Origin: Myxacorys californica WJT36-NPBG1
GTDB taxonomy: Bacteria > Cyanobacteriota > Cyanobacteriia > Leptolyngbyales > Leptolyngbyaceae
Reading direction: 5' to 3'
Assembly (NCBI GenBank): GCA_019359315.1
Contig: JAHHHO010000022.1
Coordinates: forward strand, 18,062 to 82,061
Length of the DNA stretch: 64,000 nucleotides
Shown here: piece by piece, positions 9,728-19,022 of the stretch
Layout: the number at the start of each line of letters is the position of its first letter
Numbering within the stretch: position 1 is the first letter of the stretch
Notes under the pieces: generated by a model
Seen by the model: the letters and a program-made list of their open reading frames with translations, nothing else
Database searches by the model: none
What the model was told of the DNA's origin: nothing
Program-made: the position numbers and the translations under genes

Positions 9728-9979
9728 TCAAGCACTAATTGGTATTTCCAAAACTGGAGTTTGTTCTATCACGATCGTCTTTGGTTGATTCAATCGTTCA
9801 AAGCGATCGCTGAGCCAGCCAAACCCCTTTCCCAAACATTTCGGACAAACTTCACCGTAGTAAGTGCCCTGCTCATTACAGATAATGATTTTTGCTTCTG
9901 TCATCTCAAACAATTGTTTACAAATCAAACAAGATTTTTTCTGAAGCAAACTGCTATTGTGTTCAACTTGAAGTTGCAT
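9728..9979 (-). CDS. Small zinc-ribbon-like protein
   Basis: An 83-aa frame with two CxxC pairs, SCLICKQ (about residues 17-20) and EVCPKCLGKG (about 45-48), which suggests a zinc knuckle or treble-clef-like small fold. The CPKCLGKGFGW part resembles rubredoxin-like or DnaJ-type zinc motifs, but the spacing does not identify a family. It is followed by the 66-aa gene on the same strand. Function unknown. Confidence 0.6.
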   Translation of the reverse strand: MQLQVEHNSSLLQKKSCLICKQLFEMTEAKIIICNEQGTYYGEVCPKCLGKGFGWLSDRFERLNQPKTIVIEQTPVLEIPISA

Positions 9980-10465
9980 TGACCCTCTTTTTCGGCTTCT
10001 AAAATTTAGTTCTGCAAATCTGTATCTTTACCGATGCTGCAAGCATAAGAATTCGGCCCGACAATAGCTTCTCGCTAGGGAATGAGCGCAGATATAGTCC
10101 AGCTGTGACAGTCTATACAAAACAAGTTAAATGTTTCAACTTACGGCCTAACTATTGCCTAACTGATACAAATAGAACAGGCCAATTCATAGGGAAATTT
10201 ACAGATTTGTTGTCTCTGCAACCAGCAATTTACCCCTTAGAATAGGTGAGCATTATTCTCTAAGAAAAGCAGCGTAGTGAAGTTTGTCTTGAGTGTTTAC
10301 ACCGAGGATTTGAGCGGATTCAGCAAAACTTAGAAGCCATTTCCTCAACAATTGAATTTATCGGTAACGCCAGCAAATTAAGTAACGTAAACAAGGATTT
10401 TTTCTAGGCTCCATTGCATAATAAATCGCATAGACTTGTATAAGACGTTACTTCTTCAATTTGCA
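9980..10465. other. Intergenic gap upstream of the dioxygenase gene
   Basis: AT-rich gap of 486 bp. A frame from about 10270 to 10408 is open and could be decayed coding sequence (it reads ERIQQNLEAISST near 10310), but has no start and no recognised homologue. Promoters of both flanking units must lie here. Confidence 0.35.
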
Positions 10466-11272
10466 ATGGTGCAAAGTATTAGCCCGGTGAGCTTTTCAGA
10501 GGCTGACTTCGATCGGTTTGCCTCAGATCTCAATCAAGATGGAATTTGTGTGATTCGCAATCTTTTCGATCGCAGCCTAATCGAAGAGTGGAAGGATGCC
10601 TTTGATCGCGTGGTGAGAGCAAGGAAAAATCAGCCTGGAGGACTCGCGCCACGAGAGCAAAATCGCTACTACCTAACGCTGCCTTGGATTGCTCCGTTTG
10701 CCAATGCCGAGGTATTTGCGAATCCTGTCATTATGGGAGTCCTCGATCGCGTATTTCTGCAAGAATATCGCCTGGTGCAGCTGGGCGTTGATTTTCCGAT
10801 GCAGGGTTCGACGTATCAAGACATTCATCGAGATTTTCGTCCGTTATTTTCGGATCAAATTGTCACTCCACTCTATGCGTTAGCGGTAAACTTTCCCTTA
10901 GTCGAAGTCAATGCCGAAAATGGGCCGTTTCAAATGGCGCGCGGAACGCACACGTTATCGCGTGAAGAGGGATTACGGAAAGTCGCGACAGGCGAAATTG
11001 AAGTCGAGTCTTTTTACATGCAGCCCGGAGATGTGATGATCCGATCGCCGCTGGCGTTGCATCGCGGTTCGCCAAACCAAACCGATGAAGCGCGGCCGAT
11101 GGTAGTGATGGGATATGTGATGCATTGGTTGCACACGCCAAAAGTCGATCTCACGCTTCAGCAGGATTATTACGATAGCTTACCGGAACCGTTGCAGGAA
11201 ATGTTGCGCTGCGAGGTCATCGATCGCTTACCGGAAAATCGAGCGGAAACCTACATCAACTTCAAGTATTAA
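10466..11272 (+). CDS. Phytanoyl-CoA dioxygenase (PhyH) family protein
   Basis: A non-haem Fe(II)/2-oxoglutarate-dependent oxygenase of 268 aa. The iron ligands appear as the HRD motif (His121, Asp123) and a distal His199 in ALHRGSPN; the N-terminal FASDLNQDGICVIRNLF is the usual PhyH entry. The ATG at 10466 is chosen over an upstream TTG at 10436 because conserved sequence starts soon after it; no Shine-Dalgarno is evident. The gene is followed after 36 bp by a GH43 glycosidase, probably as one operon. The substrate is unknown; family members hydroxylate lipids and many small natural products. Confidence 0.85.
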   Translation: MVQSISPVSFSEADFDRFASDLNQDGICVIRNLFDRSLIEEWKDAFDRVVRARKNQPGGLAPREQNRYYLTLPWIAPFANAEVFANPVIMGVLDRVFLQEYRLVQLGVDFPMQGSTYQDIHRDFRPLFSDQIVTPLYALAVNFPLVEVNAENGPFQMARGTHTLSREEGLRKVATGEIEVESFYMQPGDVMIRSPLALHRGSPNQTDEARPMVVMGYVMHWLHTPKVDLTLQQDYYDSLPEPLQEMLRCEVIDRLPENRAETYINFKY

Positions 11273-11308
11273 GATCAAAAACGTTTGCCACTCTAGTTGA
11301 GAAGCCTG

Positions 11309-12331
11309 ATGTCAGATACTAAGCCAGTCACATCACTAAAGGAAGCCCGCACTTACATCAATCCGGTTTATCCGGGCTACTTTGCTGATCCATTTGCTTG
11401 GGAACATGAAGGCGTTTACTATGCGATCGGGACGAGCGCCGCTGAAGCCGCAGGAGCAGTTGATGAGGTTGACGAACGGCGCGTTTTTCCCCTCCTGCGC
11501 TCCGAAGATTTTGTAACTTGGGAGTTTGCAGGCAATGCGCTCATTCGTCCCGATCCTGCCTTGGGTAATGACTTCTGGGCACCTGAAGTGGCCTACTCAG
11601 ATGGCGTGTTTTATCTTTACTACTCGGTTGGGCACGAGGATAAACAGCATCAGTTACGGGTTGCTAAGAGCGATCGTCCTTTAGGCCCCTATCAAGATTT
11701 GGGAGAATCGTTACTTGATCCCGAAGCTTATCCGTTTGCGATCGATCCCCATCCCTTCCGGGATGATGATGGGCAGTGGTATTTGTTTTATGCGTGCGAT
11801 TTTCTGGATGCGGATGCAGAAATCAGGGCAGGAACAGCGCTCATGGTTGATCGACTTGACGGCATGACCAAGCTAGCTGGAGAAGCAACCGTTGTGCTGC
11901 GGGCACGCTCGGACTGGCAGCGCTTCTTAAAAGACCGCCCAATGTACGGGGGCATTTATGATTGGCACACCTTAGAAGGTGCTTGTGTTCGGAAACACGG
12001 CGATCGCTATTACTGCTTCTATAGTGGCGGACGATGGGAAACTGAAAACTATGGCGTTGACTATGGCGTTGCCGATAGCGTTATGGGTCCCTACTCGGAT
12101 GCAGGAAATGAAACAGGGGCGCGAGTGTTGCGATCGCTTCCAGACCGGGTTCTTGGTCCGGGTCACAACTCGATTGTGGTTGGTCCTGATGGACAAACGG
12201 AGTACATTGTTTACCATGCGTGGGATATCAGCAGAACTGCCCGTCGAATCTGCCTAGATAAACTGATTTGGACGGCAGATGGACCTCGATGCAATGGTCC
12301 AACCTGGACAGTGCAAACCGTTCTTTTCTAA
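11309..12331 (+). CDS. Glycoside hydrolase family 43 protein
   Basis: A five-bladed propeller glycosidase of 340 aa, the family that acts on arabinans, xylans and beta-galactans. The catalytic base is in PVYPGYFADPF (Asp27), the pKa-modulating Asp in the blade IDPHPFRDDDGQWYLFY, and the general acid in WHTLEGACV. GPGHNSIV carries the usual calcium-binding His. ATG at 11309 is preferred over TTG at 11297; GAGAAG lies upstream. No signal peptide is visible, so the enzyme is probably intracellular. It follows the PhyH gene closely and belongs to the same carbohydrate region as the GH2 gene. Confidence 0.9.
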   Translation: MSDTKPVTSLKEARTYINPVYPGYFADPFAWEHEGVYYAIGTSAAEAAGAVDEVDERRVFPLLRSEDFVTWEFAGNALIRPDPALGNDFWAPEVAYSDGVFYLYYSVGHEDKQHQLRVAKSDRPLGPYQDLGESLLDPEAYPFAIDPHPFRDDDGQWYLFYACDFLDADAEIRAGTALMVDRLDGMTKLAGEATVVLRARSDWQRFLKDRPMYGGIYDWHTLEGACVRKHGDRYYCFYSGGRWETENYGVDYGVADSVMGPYSDAGNETGARVLRSLPDRVLGPGHNSIVVGPDGQTEYIVYHAWDISRTARRICLDKLIWTADGPRCNGPTWTVQTVLF

Positions 12332-12515
12332 GGCACGGTGCCGAGCGCAAAACTATTTCTAATTGCGTTGCACAATATATTGCGTCTATATTTGTTTTTA
12401 CTATTGATAGGTTTGTTAATTTAGCCCCGCCGCTAGATGACATTGAGGCTCATTCGACTAATCTAGTCCTTATGTGGGCTAGCGAAGAGTGTTCCTCAGC
12501 CAATGATTTTATACT

Positions 12516-13391
12516 ATGGCAGAAAATAATTCTTCAACCTCAACTCTTTCGTTTGAGGTACTCCTGGAGTACCTCAAACGAAAGCATCATTTTGATTTTA
12601 CAGGCTATAAACGTTCTAGCTTAGAGCGGCGGATACAGCACCGAATGGGCCAGCTTGGTATCGAGAGCTACAGCGAGTATCTGAGCTATTTAGAGGCCAC
12701 TGAGGAAGAATTTGCACATCTGTTTAGCACGATTGAAATTAACTACACCTACTTCTTCCGCGATCGCGACACGTGGGACTATCTTTGTCAGGACATCATT
12801 CCTCGCATTCAGGCGGCTAAGCCACCGGATCAACCGATTCGGGTGTGGAGTGCGGGTTGTGCGTCTGGGGAAGAAACATATACCTTGGCGATCGTTCTGG
12901 CTGAAGCGCTGGGGATCGAACAGTTCAACCAACGAGTCCACATTTTTGCTACAGACATAGACGATGATGCACTCCGGAAAGCTCGTCAAAGCAGCTATCT
13001 GGAGCACGAAATGACCAGAATTCCTCCCCATCTTCTGAATCAGTATTTTGAACGGATTAACGATCGCTATCAGTTTCGTAAAGACTTACGCGCTGCGATC
13101 TCCTTTCATCGGCACAATCTGATTCAAAATGCGCCTATGTCGAAGATTGATTTACTTGTGTGTCGCAATACGCTAATTTACTTCGATCTCGATGCACAGA
13201 CAAAAGCACTGGTTCGCTTTCACTTTAGTCTCGAAGACCGTGGCTTTCTCTTCTTGGGCAAAGCAGAAATGGTACCGGGCGAATTGGACCTCTTCAGGAC
13301 GATCAATGTCAATCATCATGTCTACACCAAACTACCAAAGGAATATCTGAGTCCACGTCTGTTCGTCCAAGCGTTTAAGCGACCTCGATGA
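12516..13391 (+). CDS. CheR-type protein-glutamate O-methyltransferase
   Basis: CheR enzymes methylate glutamates of chemoreceptors using S-adenosylmethionine. The 291-aa protein has the N-terminal CheR helical domain (about 10-85, with DFTGYKRSSLERRIQHRM) and the catalytic domain with RVWSAGCASGEETYTLA as the SAM-binding loop, FATDIDDDAL for the adenosine-binding acid, and LLVCRNTLIYF. No TPR or PAS is attached. It converges on a related CheR-PAS gene at 13514. No receptor or CheA gene is nearby, so the target may be another protein. Its codons 11-23 are made by a 39-bp palindrome described separately. Confidence 0.93.
   Translation: MAENNSSTSTLSFEVLLEYLKRKHHFDFTGYKRSSLERRIQHRMGQLGIESYSEYLSYLEATEEEFAHLFSTIEINYTYFFRDRDTWDYLCQDIIPRIQAAKPPDQPIRVWSAGCASGEETYTLAIVLAEALGIEQFNQRVHIFATDIDDDALRKARQSSYLEHEMTRIPPHLLNQYFERINDRYQFRKDLRAAISFHRHNLIQNAPMSKIDLLVCRNTLIYFDLDAQTKALVRFHFSLEDRGFLFLGKAEMVPGELDLFRTINVNHHVYTKLPKEYLSPRLFVQAFKRPR
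12546..12584. repeat. 39-bp near-perfect palindrome inside the cheR coding sequence
   Basis: Two 19-bp arms (CTTTCGTTTGAGGTACTCC and its exact complement) flank a single central T. It lies 30 bp after the start codon, so the mRNA would fold into a very stable hairpin across codons 11-23. Confidence 0.95.
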
Positions 13392-13398
13392 GTTGCGG

Positions 13399-13483
13399 TT
13401 AGCGCAGAGCGCAACTTCAGAGAAATTAGCTCTGCCAAGCTCCAAGGGGGTTTGCTGCCCGGAGTCCTTCGGATCGCTCTAAA
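13399..13483. repeat. Dispersed repeat, longer copy
   Basis: TTAGCGCAGAGCGCAAC at 13399-13415 recurs exactly as its complement at 41075-41091; the other end, CGCTCTAAA, also recurs there as TTTAGAGCG at 41055-41063. The 13-kb copy is about 85 bp and the 41-kb copy about 37 bp, consistent with an internally deleted small repeat. Between convergent genes here. Confidence 0.55.
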
Positions 13484-13513
13484 ATTTCTAGCAGTGAAGC
13501 AGGTTCGGCACCC

Positions 13514-15382
13514 TCAAACGCCGTTGCCACCTTCTTCGCGCTCTTCCATCAGCAAAATCGCTCCTTGCGGTTGGAGTTCCGCCTCCATCAGCGAACTACA
13601 ACTCACAGAGCAGTGAATCGTTCTACCGCGACGATTGATCGCCTCCAACGTCACCTTAAGTGCTTCGGGTGTCCGCTGCGCTAAGCATTCTCGAATCGTT
13701 TCTAGCAATTGAGCCACCGGAAGCCCAATGTCAAGATTGAGAAGATTCTGTCCCACTGCCTCTTCGGTGCGCAGTCCCCATAAATCTTCGGCTTTATGGT
13801 TCCAGATTTGTACTTGCAAATTACGATCGACGACAACCACTCCATCGCGCAAACTTGCCAAAATCGACTCCAGAAACGTATTGGCCTGATTGATTGATTT
13901 GCTCCGTCGCTGAAGTTCATCGTTTAACGTCTGCAATTCTTCATTGGTTGACTGCAATTCCTCGTTCATCGTTTCCAATTCTTCGTTACTCGATTGCAGT
14001 TCTTCGTTTGTGGTTTCTAATTCTTCGTTACTTGACTGCAATTCTTCGTTTGTCGTTTCTAACTCTTCATTGGCAGACTGCAATTCCTCATAGGCCATTT
14101 CTAGCTCTTGATTCGCGTGTTCGAGTTCTTCTCGCAGTCGCTTGTAGCAAGTGACATCAATAAACGTGATGCTGATGCCCAAAATTCGACTTAACGGATC
14201 AAACAGCGGCGAAACTTGCACATCAAGGTAAATGGTTTCACCTTGAGCAGTTTGATAAAGTGCGTCATAAACATTAACAGTTCGCCGCTGCTGATAGACC
14301 TGTTCTACGCACGATCGCAGTTCTACCGGGCGGTAAGACAGTTCTAAATCTTGCAACGGACGAGCGAGATCACGGGTAGATAAGTTAAACAGGTTTCTTG
14401 CCCGTTCGTTTGCCAATGCCAGTGCCCCGTTCGCATCGAGCACTAAGCGAGCCAAAGTACCCGAATCAAACGCCGCTTCTCTCAGGCGGATCTGATGCGA
14501 GGGGCGCTCTACCACGTTATTGCCGTTTGTTTTGGAGATGACTGACAAGTGATCGCGCAGATTCAGCCTTGGCAATCTCGTAAAGATGCGGCACTTTAAA
14601 TCAATCACCGCAAACGTGCTACCGTGCGATAGCAGCGTTTCGGCTTTACCGAGAAATAGAAACCCTTCATCGCGTAGCGCAAAATGAAAGTGGTTGACAA
14701 TTCTGGCTTGCGTTTCTGCGTTGAAATACATTAACGCATTGCGGCAGATTAACAAATCGAGTCTAGAAATTGGCGCATCTTGAATTAAGTCATGACGACC
14801 GAAAATAATCGACCGCCGCAAATCTTTACGAAAGCTATATTCACCGTCTGACTGCTCGAAATACAGCGCTAATTGTTCATCCGATAGGTCTTTTAACTTG
14901 TCAGGCGAGTACATCCCCAGCCGCGCTTGAGCCAACGCTTCTTCATCAACATCGGTCGCATAAATTTTGACGCGATCGCGAAATTCTTCAACGCCGATCA
15001 CATCAGCGATCGCCATCGCAGTGGTGTAGGCTTCCTCTCCAGACGCGCAGCCTGCACTCCAGATGCGAATCTGTTCGTTGGGTTCTCGACGCGACATAAT
15101 GCGAGGAATCACTTCGCTAGAGAGATAGTCCCATGCAGCGCGATCACGAAAAAACGCAGTGACATTAATTAATAAAGTGTTGAATAAAATATTAAATTCT
15201 TCTGGGTGGACTTCTAAATAGTCAAGATACTCTCCATAACTTTCGATATTGATGGCGTGCATTCGCTTAAGCACACGACGTGTTATGGTAGAGCGCTTGT
15301 AGCCTGTAAAGTCAAACCCTCGGCTCTGTCTTATATACTCTAAAAGTGTTTCAAACTCAGAATGGCTATTGGCGTTAGTCAT
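13514..15382 (-). CDS. CheR methyltransferase fused to a long coiled coil and a PAS domain
   Basis: A 622-aa signalling protein. Residues 1-275 are a CheR methyltransferase (RIWSAGCASGEEAYTTA for SAM, LLICRNALMYF). A PAS-like segment follows (about 300-410, RLVLDANGALALANERARNL), then a coiled coil (about 415-495) built of 14-residue repeats such as EELETTNEELQSS, then a C-terminal PAS domain (about 500-615, SILASLRDGVVVVDRNLQVQ). This order matches the CheR-coil-PAS part of large CheB-CheR-PAS-kinase fusions, but no kinase is attached here. The CheB and kinase genes immediately upstream on the same strand could supply the missing parts. It is convergent with the smaller cheR-type gene. Confidence 0.92.
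   Translation of the reverse strand: MTNANSHSEFETLLEYIRQSRGFDFTGYKRSTITRRVLKRMHAINIESYGEYLDYLEVHPEEFNILFNTLLINVTAFFRDRAAWDYLSSEVIPRIMSRREPNEQIRIWSAGCASGEEAYTTAMAIADVIGVEEFRDRVKIYATDVDEEALAQARLGMYSPDKLKDLSDEQLALYFEQSDGEYSFRKDLRRSIIFGRHDLIQDAPISRLDLLICRNALMYFNAETQARIVNHFHFALRDEGFLFLGKAETLLSHGSTFAVIDLKCRIFTRLPRLNLRDHLSVISKTNGNNVVERPSHQIRLREAAFDSGTLARLVLDANGALALANERARNLFNLSTRDLARPLQDLELSYRPVELRSCVEQVYQQRRTVNVYDALYQTAQGETIYLDVQVSPLFDPLSRILGISITFIDVTCYKRLREELEHANQELEMAYEELQSANEELETTNEELQSSNEELETTNEELQSSNEELETMNEELQSTNEELQTLNDELQRRSKSINQANTFLESILASLRDGVVVVDRNLQVQIWNHKAEDLWGLRTEEAVGQNLLNLDIGLPVAQLLETIRECLAQRTPEALKVTLEAINRRGRTIHCSVSCSSLMEAELQPQGAILLMEEREEGGNGV
13928..14095. repeat. In-frame 42-nt tandem repeats encoding the coiled coil
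   Basis: About four copies of a 42-nt (14-codon) unit encode alternating EELQSSN and EELETTN heptads in the CheR-PAS protein. Copies differ at silent positions, so the repeats are old enough to have drifted but the protein register is kept. Confidence 0.8.
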
Positions 15383-15875
15383 GGAATGAAGGAGTCAAGG
15401 ATCTAGCTGTTCTGGCAAAAAGTAAAGATACCAGATTAAAGGTCGGGTTGCTAGCGCAGAAAAACCCACCTACCTTGGGTTTATCTCTTCTTGGGTTTAT
15501 CTCTAAGTGAATTGTCTGGAACTTACGCAAAATCTCGTAGGCAACGGATTACACGTGACTGCGGAAGAGGCTTCGCCTGCAAATTGATCAGACGCATACA
15601 GCAATGCTTCCCAACGAGGAATGAAGTAAGACAGTTCAAGATCTCCGATCGCGCCGAGAAATCAGAGATTTTTGTACAACGAGGCATGCAATTAATTCTG
15701 AGCGTTGCTAAACGTGGGGATAAATCGCCCAGCGATTTGAAATCTTATTTGCCCCCTACATTTCCCAACTCTAGGAAAACTAGATCAGCCCAAAATCCCT
15801 CAGAATTGGGGGTTAGGGGACGGATTCATCTCGTAATTCTGCAACACCAAATTCTGTCTCCCTACTATAAGATAA
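15383..15875. other. Intergenic gap with repeat fragments
   Basis: No gene is supported in these 493 bp. CTTGGGTTTATCTCT occurs twice in tandem at 15474-15504. GGAACTTACGCAA near 15532 resembles the end of cyanobacterial IS/MITE elements, and ATTCTGCAACACCAA near 15836 matches one arm of the hairpin at 8556-8605. CCCTCAGAATTGGGGGTTAGGG near 15800 resembles a common cyanobacterial intergenic palindrome. Confidence 0.4.
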
Positions 15876-16904
15876 TCATTCTTTCATTATTGATTCCTCA
15901 CTCTTCACCTGCTGCATTTTCTCACCTTGCGTACTAATTACTCCACGCACAACATCCGCCTGCTGCCTAGATTCCTCGGCGCGTCGGAGAAATTGCGCTT
16001 CTGAGAGCATTCGTTTTTGCTCCCGTGCCTGTTTTGCCATTCGTTCTGCTAAAGCTGCTTTTTCTTCGAGCGCCCGCACTGCCGACCAAAGCGATGTCTC
16101 AACCAAGTCGGCTTGTTCAGACAGCAAACTATCGCTCGAATATGCGTGTCCAGCATGACACCGATAACGAATGAGCCCATTGCTTCGCAGTTCCCACAGC
16201 ACCCCGCCGCAGTCGGGACAAGTCACCATTGAAGGCGAAGTTTCAGGATGTTCGCCCTGCTCTAACTCCGCCTTGCTTTGTGCCACGAGTTCGGCTTCTT
16301 GTTCGAGGTTATTAGACATTGAATTGTCCTCTTCAACAGGATTTTGGCTCAAAACAACTAACTGAGCCGCTAAATCACTAAGCCTCAAAATAGCGTCAAC
16401 CTTCACATTTTTTATTGCGCTGGACACCATTCCGTCAAATAAGGCTTCGCTAGGATCTTGCACGATCGCAATCCCACCGTGGGCTTTGATCAGTTTCAGT
16501 CCAGCAGTGCCATCGTCTAACATTCCCGACAAAATTACTCCAATCGTTCGCGGCCCATAGGATCGCGCTGCCGATCGAAACATGGTATCAACCGCCGGAC
16601 GGTGCCCATTTTCTCGCGGACCTCGATCGAGGCGAATGTGAGAATTGCCCAGCAATAAATGATAGTCAGGCGGAGCAATATAAATTCGTCCTAACTCGAT
16701 CAGGTCGCCGTCATTCGCATGCATAGCAGGTAAAGTACAGCAACGGTTGAGAATCTGCGGTAGCATGCTGGTCGCATAGGACGGAAAATGCAACGTCACA
16801 AAAACTGCAACAGGCAGATCAGCAGGAAGCGCTTTGGCAAGTTGGCTCAGTGTTTCGACCCCACCCGCCGAAGCACCAACAACAATAATATTGCGCTCAA
16901 GCAT
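15876..16904 (-). CDS. CheB-type protein-glutamate methylesterase (no receiver domain) with zinc-finger-like C-terminus
   Basis: CheB removes methyl groups from, or deamidates, receptor glutamates. Residues 1-190 form the methylesterase domain with catalytic Ser12 (VGASAGG), His39 (VTLHFPSY) and Asp131 (MLDDGTAG). The N-terminal receiver domain of classical CheB is absent. The C-terminal 150 residues carry CPDCGGVLWEL and YRCHAGHAY, a zinc-ribbon-like pair, followed by a helical stretch rich in Glu, Lys and Ala. This layout is typical of stand-alone CheB proteins outside chemotaxis operons. The CheR-PAS gene lies about 490 bp downstream on the same strand. Confidence 0.93.
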   Translation of the reverse strand: MLERNIIVVGASAGGVETLSQLAKALPADLPVAVFVTLHFPSYATSMLPQILNRCCTLPAMHANDGDLIELGRIYIAPPDYHLLLGNSHIRLDRGPRENGHRPAVDTMFRSAARSYGPRTIGVILSGMLDDGTAGLKLIKAHGGIAIVQDPSEALFDGMVSSAIKNVKVDAILRLSDLAAQLVVLSQNPVEEDNSMSNNLEQEAELVAQSKAELEQGEHPETSPSMVTCPDCGGVLWELRSNGLIRYRCHAGHAYSSDSLLSEQADLVETSLWSAVRALEEKAALAERMAKQAREQKRMLSEAQFLRRAEESRQQADVVRGVISTQGEKMQQVKSEESIMKE

Positions 16905-17016
16905 AAAGTCTTTCGGGTTAGCAAACTGTTGATACCGATGATTGGTATTTCAATTAGTCGGTAGTTCAATCTAGCAAGATCTGAACGATCGCTCATCCAT
17001 CCTGGGGTGTCTTCTT

Positions 17017-18369
17017 TCAGGAGCCAGGGTTTTGCATCGATACTCGGCGCGGAAGCTCGGCGCGGAAGGTGGTTCCCACCCCGACTTGACTTTCGACTGA
17101 AATCGTTCCTTGCATGAGTTCGACTAGAGCCTTAGTGATCGACAAGCCCAGCCCCGTGCCGCCTTGAGATCGAGTATTGGTTTGATTCACTTGCCAAAAT
17201 TCGCGAAAAATCTGAGAGTGATCGGCAGTATCAATGCCAATTCCAGTATCACTCACCACGATCGCAAAGCGTCCTTCAGGCAATTCTAAGACTTCTAAAG
17301 AAACACGTCCAATATCAGTAAATTTGATGGCGTTTGAAAGCAAATTAATGACGATTTGACGCAACCGCATTGGGTCATTCACGATCGCGATGGGAGCCGA
17401 CGGTACGCAAAACTGCAACTCTATCTGTTTTTGATCCGCCAAAGGACGCAGTTCCTCAACGATCGCGCTCATCAATTCGCTTACATCAACCGCTTGTAAG
17501 GTGAGTTGTAATCGGTTCGCTTGCAGTTTAGAAAAATCTAGAATGTCTTCAATTAGCATGAGCAGGTGGTGTCCGTTTTTCAGCACCCGTTCTAGCATTG
17601 TGATCTCACGAGCCTGACCCTGAGCGCGAAATTGACGCATCAGTAAATCAGAAAATCCTAGAATTGCATTCATCGGTGTGCGTAGCTCGTGTGTGACCGT
17701 TGCCATAAACTGCTGTCTGAGGCGATCGGCTTCGATCAGTTGCACGTTTTGTAACTGTGCTTGGTGCAGTTGTTCTTCAGCATGCTTGCGCCCAGTGATA
17801 TCCCGAATCAGCCACCGCAGCCCAACGGTCTGCCCGTCATTGCGCACAGTTTCCACCGTAATTGCGGCTTCAAATAGCCTTTGCTCTCTGTTACGCAATT
17901 GCACTTCCCATTCTTGAATTCGGCTCAAGACCGGAAGCTGATTCAGAATCGCGCGAAATGCCTGACGATTTTCCTCAGGTACAAAGGTGAGGATCGGTTT
18001 GCCAATTAGATGTTTGGAGCCAACCTTTAGTAGATTTACGGCTGCCCGATTTGCCTCGCGCACAGTGCCAAATCGATCGGTAATTAAATAGCCATCAGGG
18101 GCAAATTCAAATAGCTCCCGATAGCGTTGCCGCTCTGCCTCAATAGTTTGCTGAGCCTCTAAAATGCTGATTTGCTGTTCGCGGATTTCTTCTTGAGCAA
18201 CTTGCAATTCTTCTAGCGATACATGAAGTTCCTCTAAACAGTCCACCAAAATTTGTGATTGTTCTCCAGGCAGTTCTTTGACCGCCTGGTTCATTATTCT
18301 GGCGCGTTGGTGGACTGCCTGAATTTGCTGATCAAAGAAGCCGCTTTCAGCTTTCATTTTCATTCTCAT
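17017..18369 (-). CDS. PAS-domain histidine kinase
   Basis: A 450-aa soluble sensor kinase. Residues 10-80 form a coiled coil, 85-195 a PAS domain (FEFAPDGYLITDRFGTVREAN), 215-280 the HisKA dimerisation domain with HELRTPMNAILGFSD (His227), and 285-445 the HATPase with NDPMRLRQIVINLLSNAIKF, DTGIGID and GGTGLGLSITKAL. No membrane segment is present, so it senses an internal signal or works with a partner. Three Met codons crowd the start (MRMKMK); the first is used here. Its coil-PAS front half closely resembles that of the PAS-Crp regulator at 19130. No cognate response regulator is adjacent. Confidence 0.94.
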   Translation of the reverse strand: MRMKMKAESGFFDQQIQAVHQRARIMNQAVKELPGEQSQILVDCLEELHVSLEELQVAQEEIREQQISILEAQQTIEAERQRYRELFEFAPDGYLITDRFGTVREANRAAVNLLKVGSKHLIGKPILTFVPEENRQAFRAILNQLPVLSRIQEWEVQLRNREQRLFEAAITVETVRNDGQTVGLRWLIRDITGRKHAEEQLHQAQLQNVQLIEADRLRQQFMATVTHELRTPMNAILGFSDLLMRQFRAQGQAREITMLERVLKNGHHLLMLIEDILDFSKLQANRLQLTLQAVDVSELMSAIVEELRPLADQKQIELQFCVPSAPIAIVNDPMRLRQIVINLLSNAIKFTDIGRVSLEVLELPEGRFAIVVSDTGIGIDTADHSQIFREFWQVNQTNTRSQGGTGLGLSITKALVELMQGTISVESQVGVGTTFRAELPRRVSMQNPGS

Positions 18370-18722
18370 GCAAACAAAACATAGATGATTTCGTCAAGCG
18401 CATATCCATTTCAGGCAGTATAGATAAATCCTGAGTTGGCTTCTATCATTTAATATGAGCTTCCTTTTTGCATCTATGGTTGGGCAGAGAAGAGCATGTT
18501 CCAATACTCATAGTAGCAAACATTGTAAAGATTGTTTAACTCCTAAAAATTGAACTGAAAACTTAATTTTTACGCTCACTGGTATTGTTTGATACAGCTT
18601 GAATTAGCACTTCTTGGTGCTTGGGATAGACCAGGAAATACCTCTCTAGTTGTTACGTTAGTTTTAGTTAATGTTTACAGAAGATTTTCTCTGCAAGATT
18701 CATTCTTATTTTGAAGAAATTC
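18370..18722. promoter_or_regulatory. Divergent gap between kinase and DUF1830 genes
   Basis: AT-rich 353-bp gap separating divergent genes; promoters for both should lie here. No operator, RNA gene or ORF was recognised. Confidence 0.4.
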
Positions 18723-18980
18723 ATGACACAAACCTATTTAACTCAGGACAGTTCTGAGAGTATCTATGGCTACAAAAATAGAACTCGTCAACTCCAAATT
18801 GTGAGAATTACAAATATTCCCAATTGGTATTATGAGCGGGTTGTGTTTCCTAGCCAGTATCTTTTGTTTCATGCCCCAACTGGAGCTAAGCTTGAAATCC
18901 ACGATGGCAAACCGATCACCGCAGTTGTAAAAGATACAATCGATTGCGCTTCGCTAAAAATTTGCACCTTGAGTCGCTGA
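18723..18980 (+). CDS. DUF1830 family protein
   Basis: An 85-aa cyanobacterial protein with the core IVRITNIPNWYYERVVFPSQ and the following LLFHAPTGAKLEIHDGK, which identifies DUF1830. Function of the family is unknown. ATG at 18723 is used; a TTG frame from 18711 adds only four residues. It is the only plus-strand gene inside the Che-like island and is followed by a strong hairpin. The short length is normal for the family. Confidence 0.85.
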   Translation: MTQTYLTQDSSESIYGYKNRTRQLQIVRITNIPNWYYERVVFPSQYLLFHAPTGAKLEIHDGKPITAVVKDTIDCASLKICTLSR

Positions 18981-19022
18981 ATTTAGGTTGGTAGTGCTGG
19001 AGACTTGTTGATCAGCTTCAAT

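Noticed and set aside
11979..12257. Plus-strand ORF in the 3' part of the GH43 gene
   Set aside because: Out-of-frame shadow of the GH43 coding region.
12268..12624. Plus-strand ORF between the GH43 and cheR genes
   Set aside because: It overlaps the ends of both well supported genes in another frame and has no domain.
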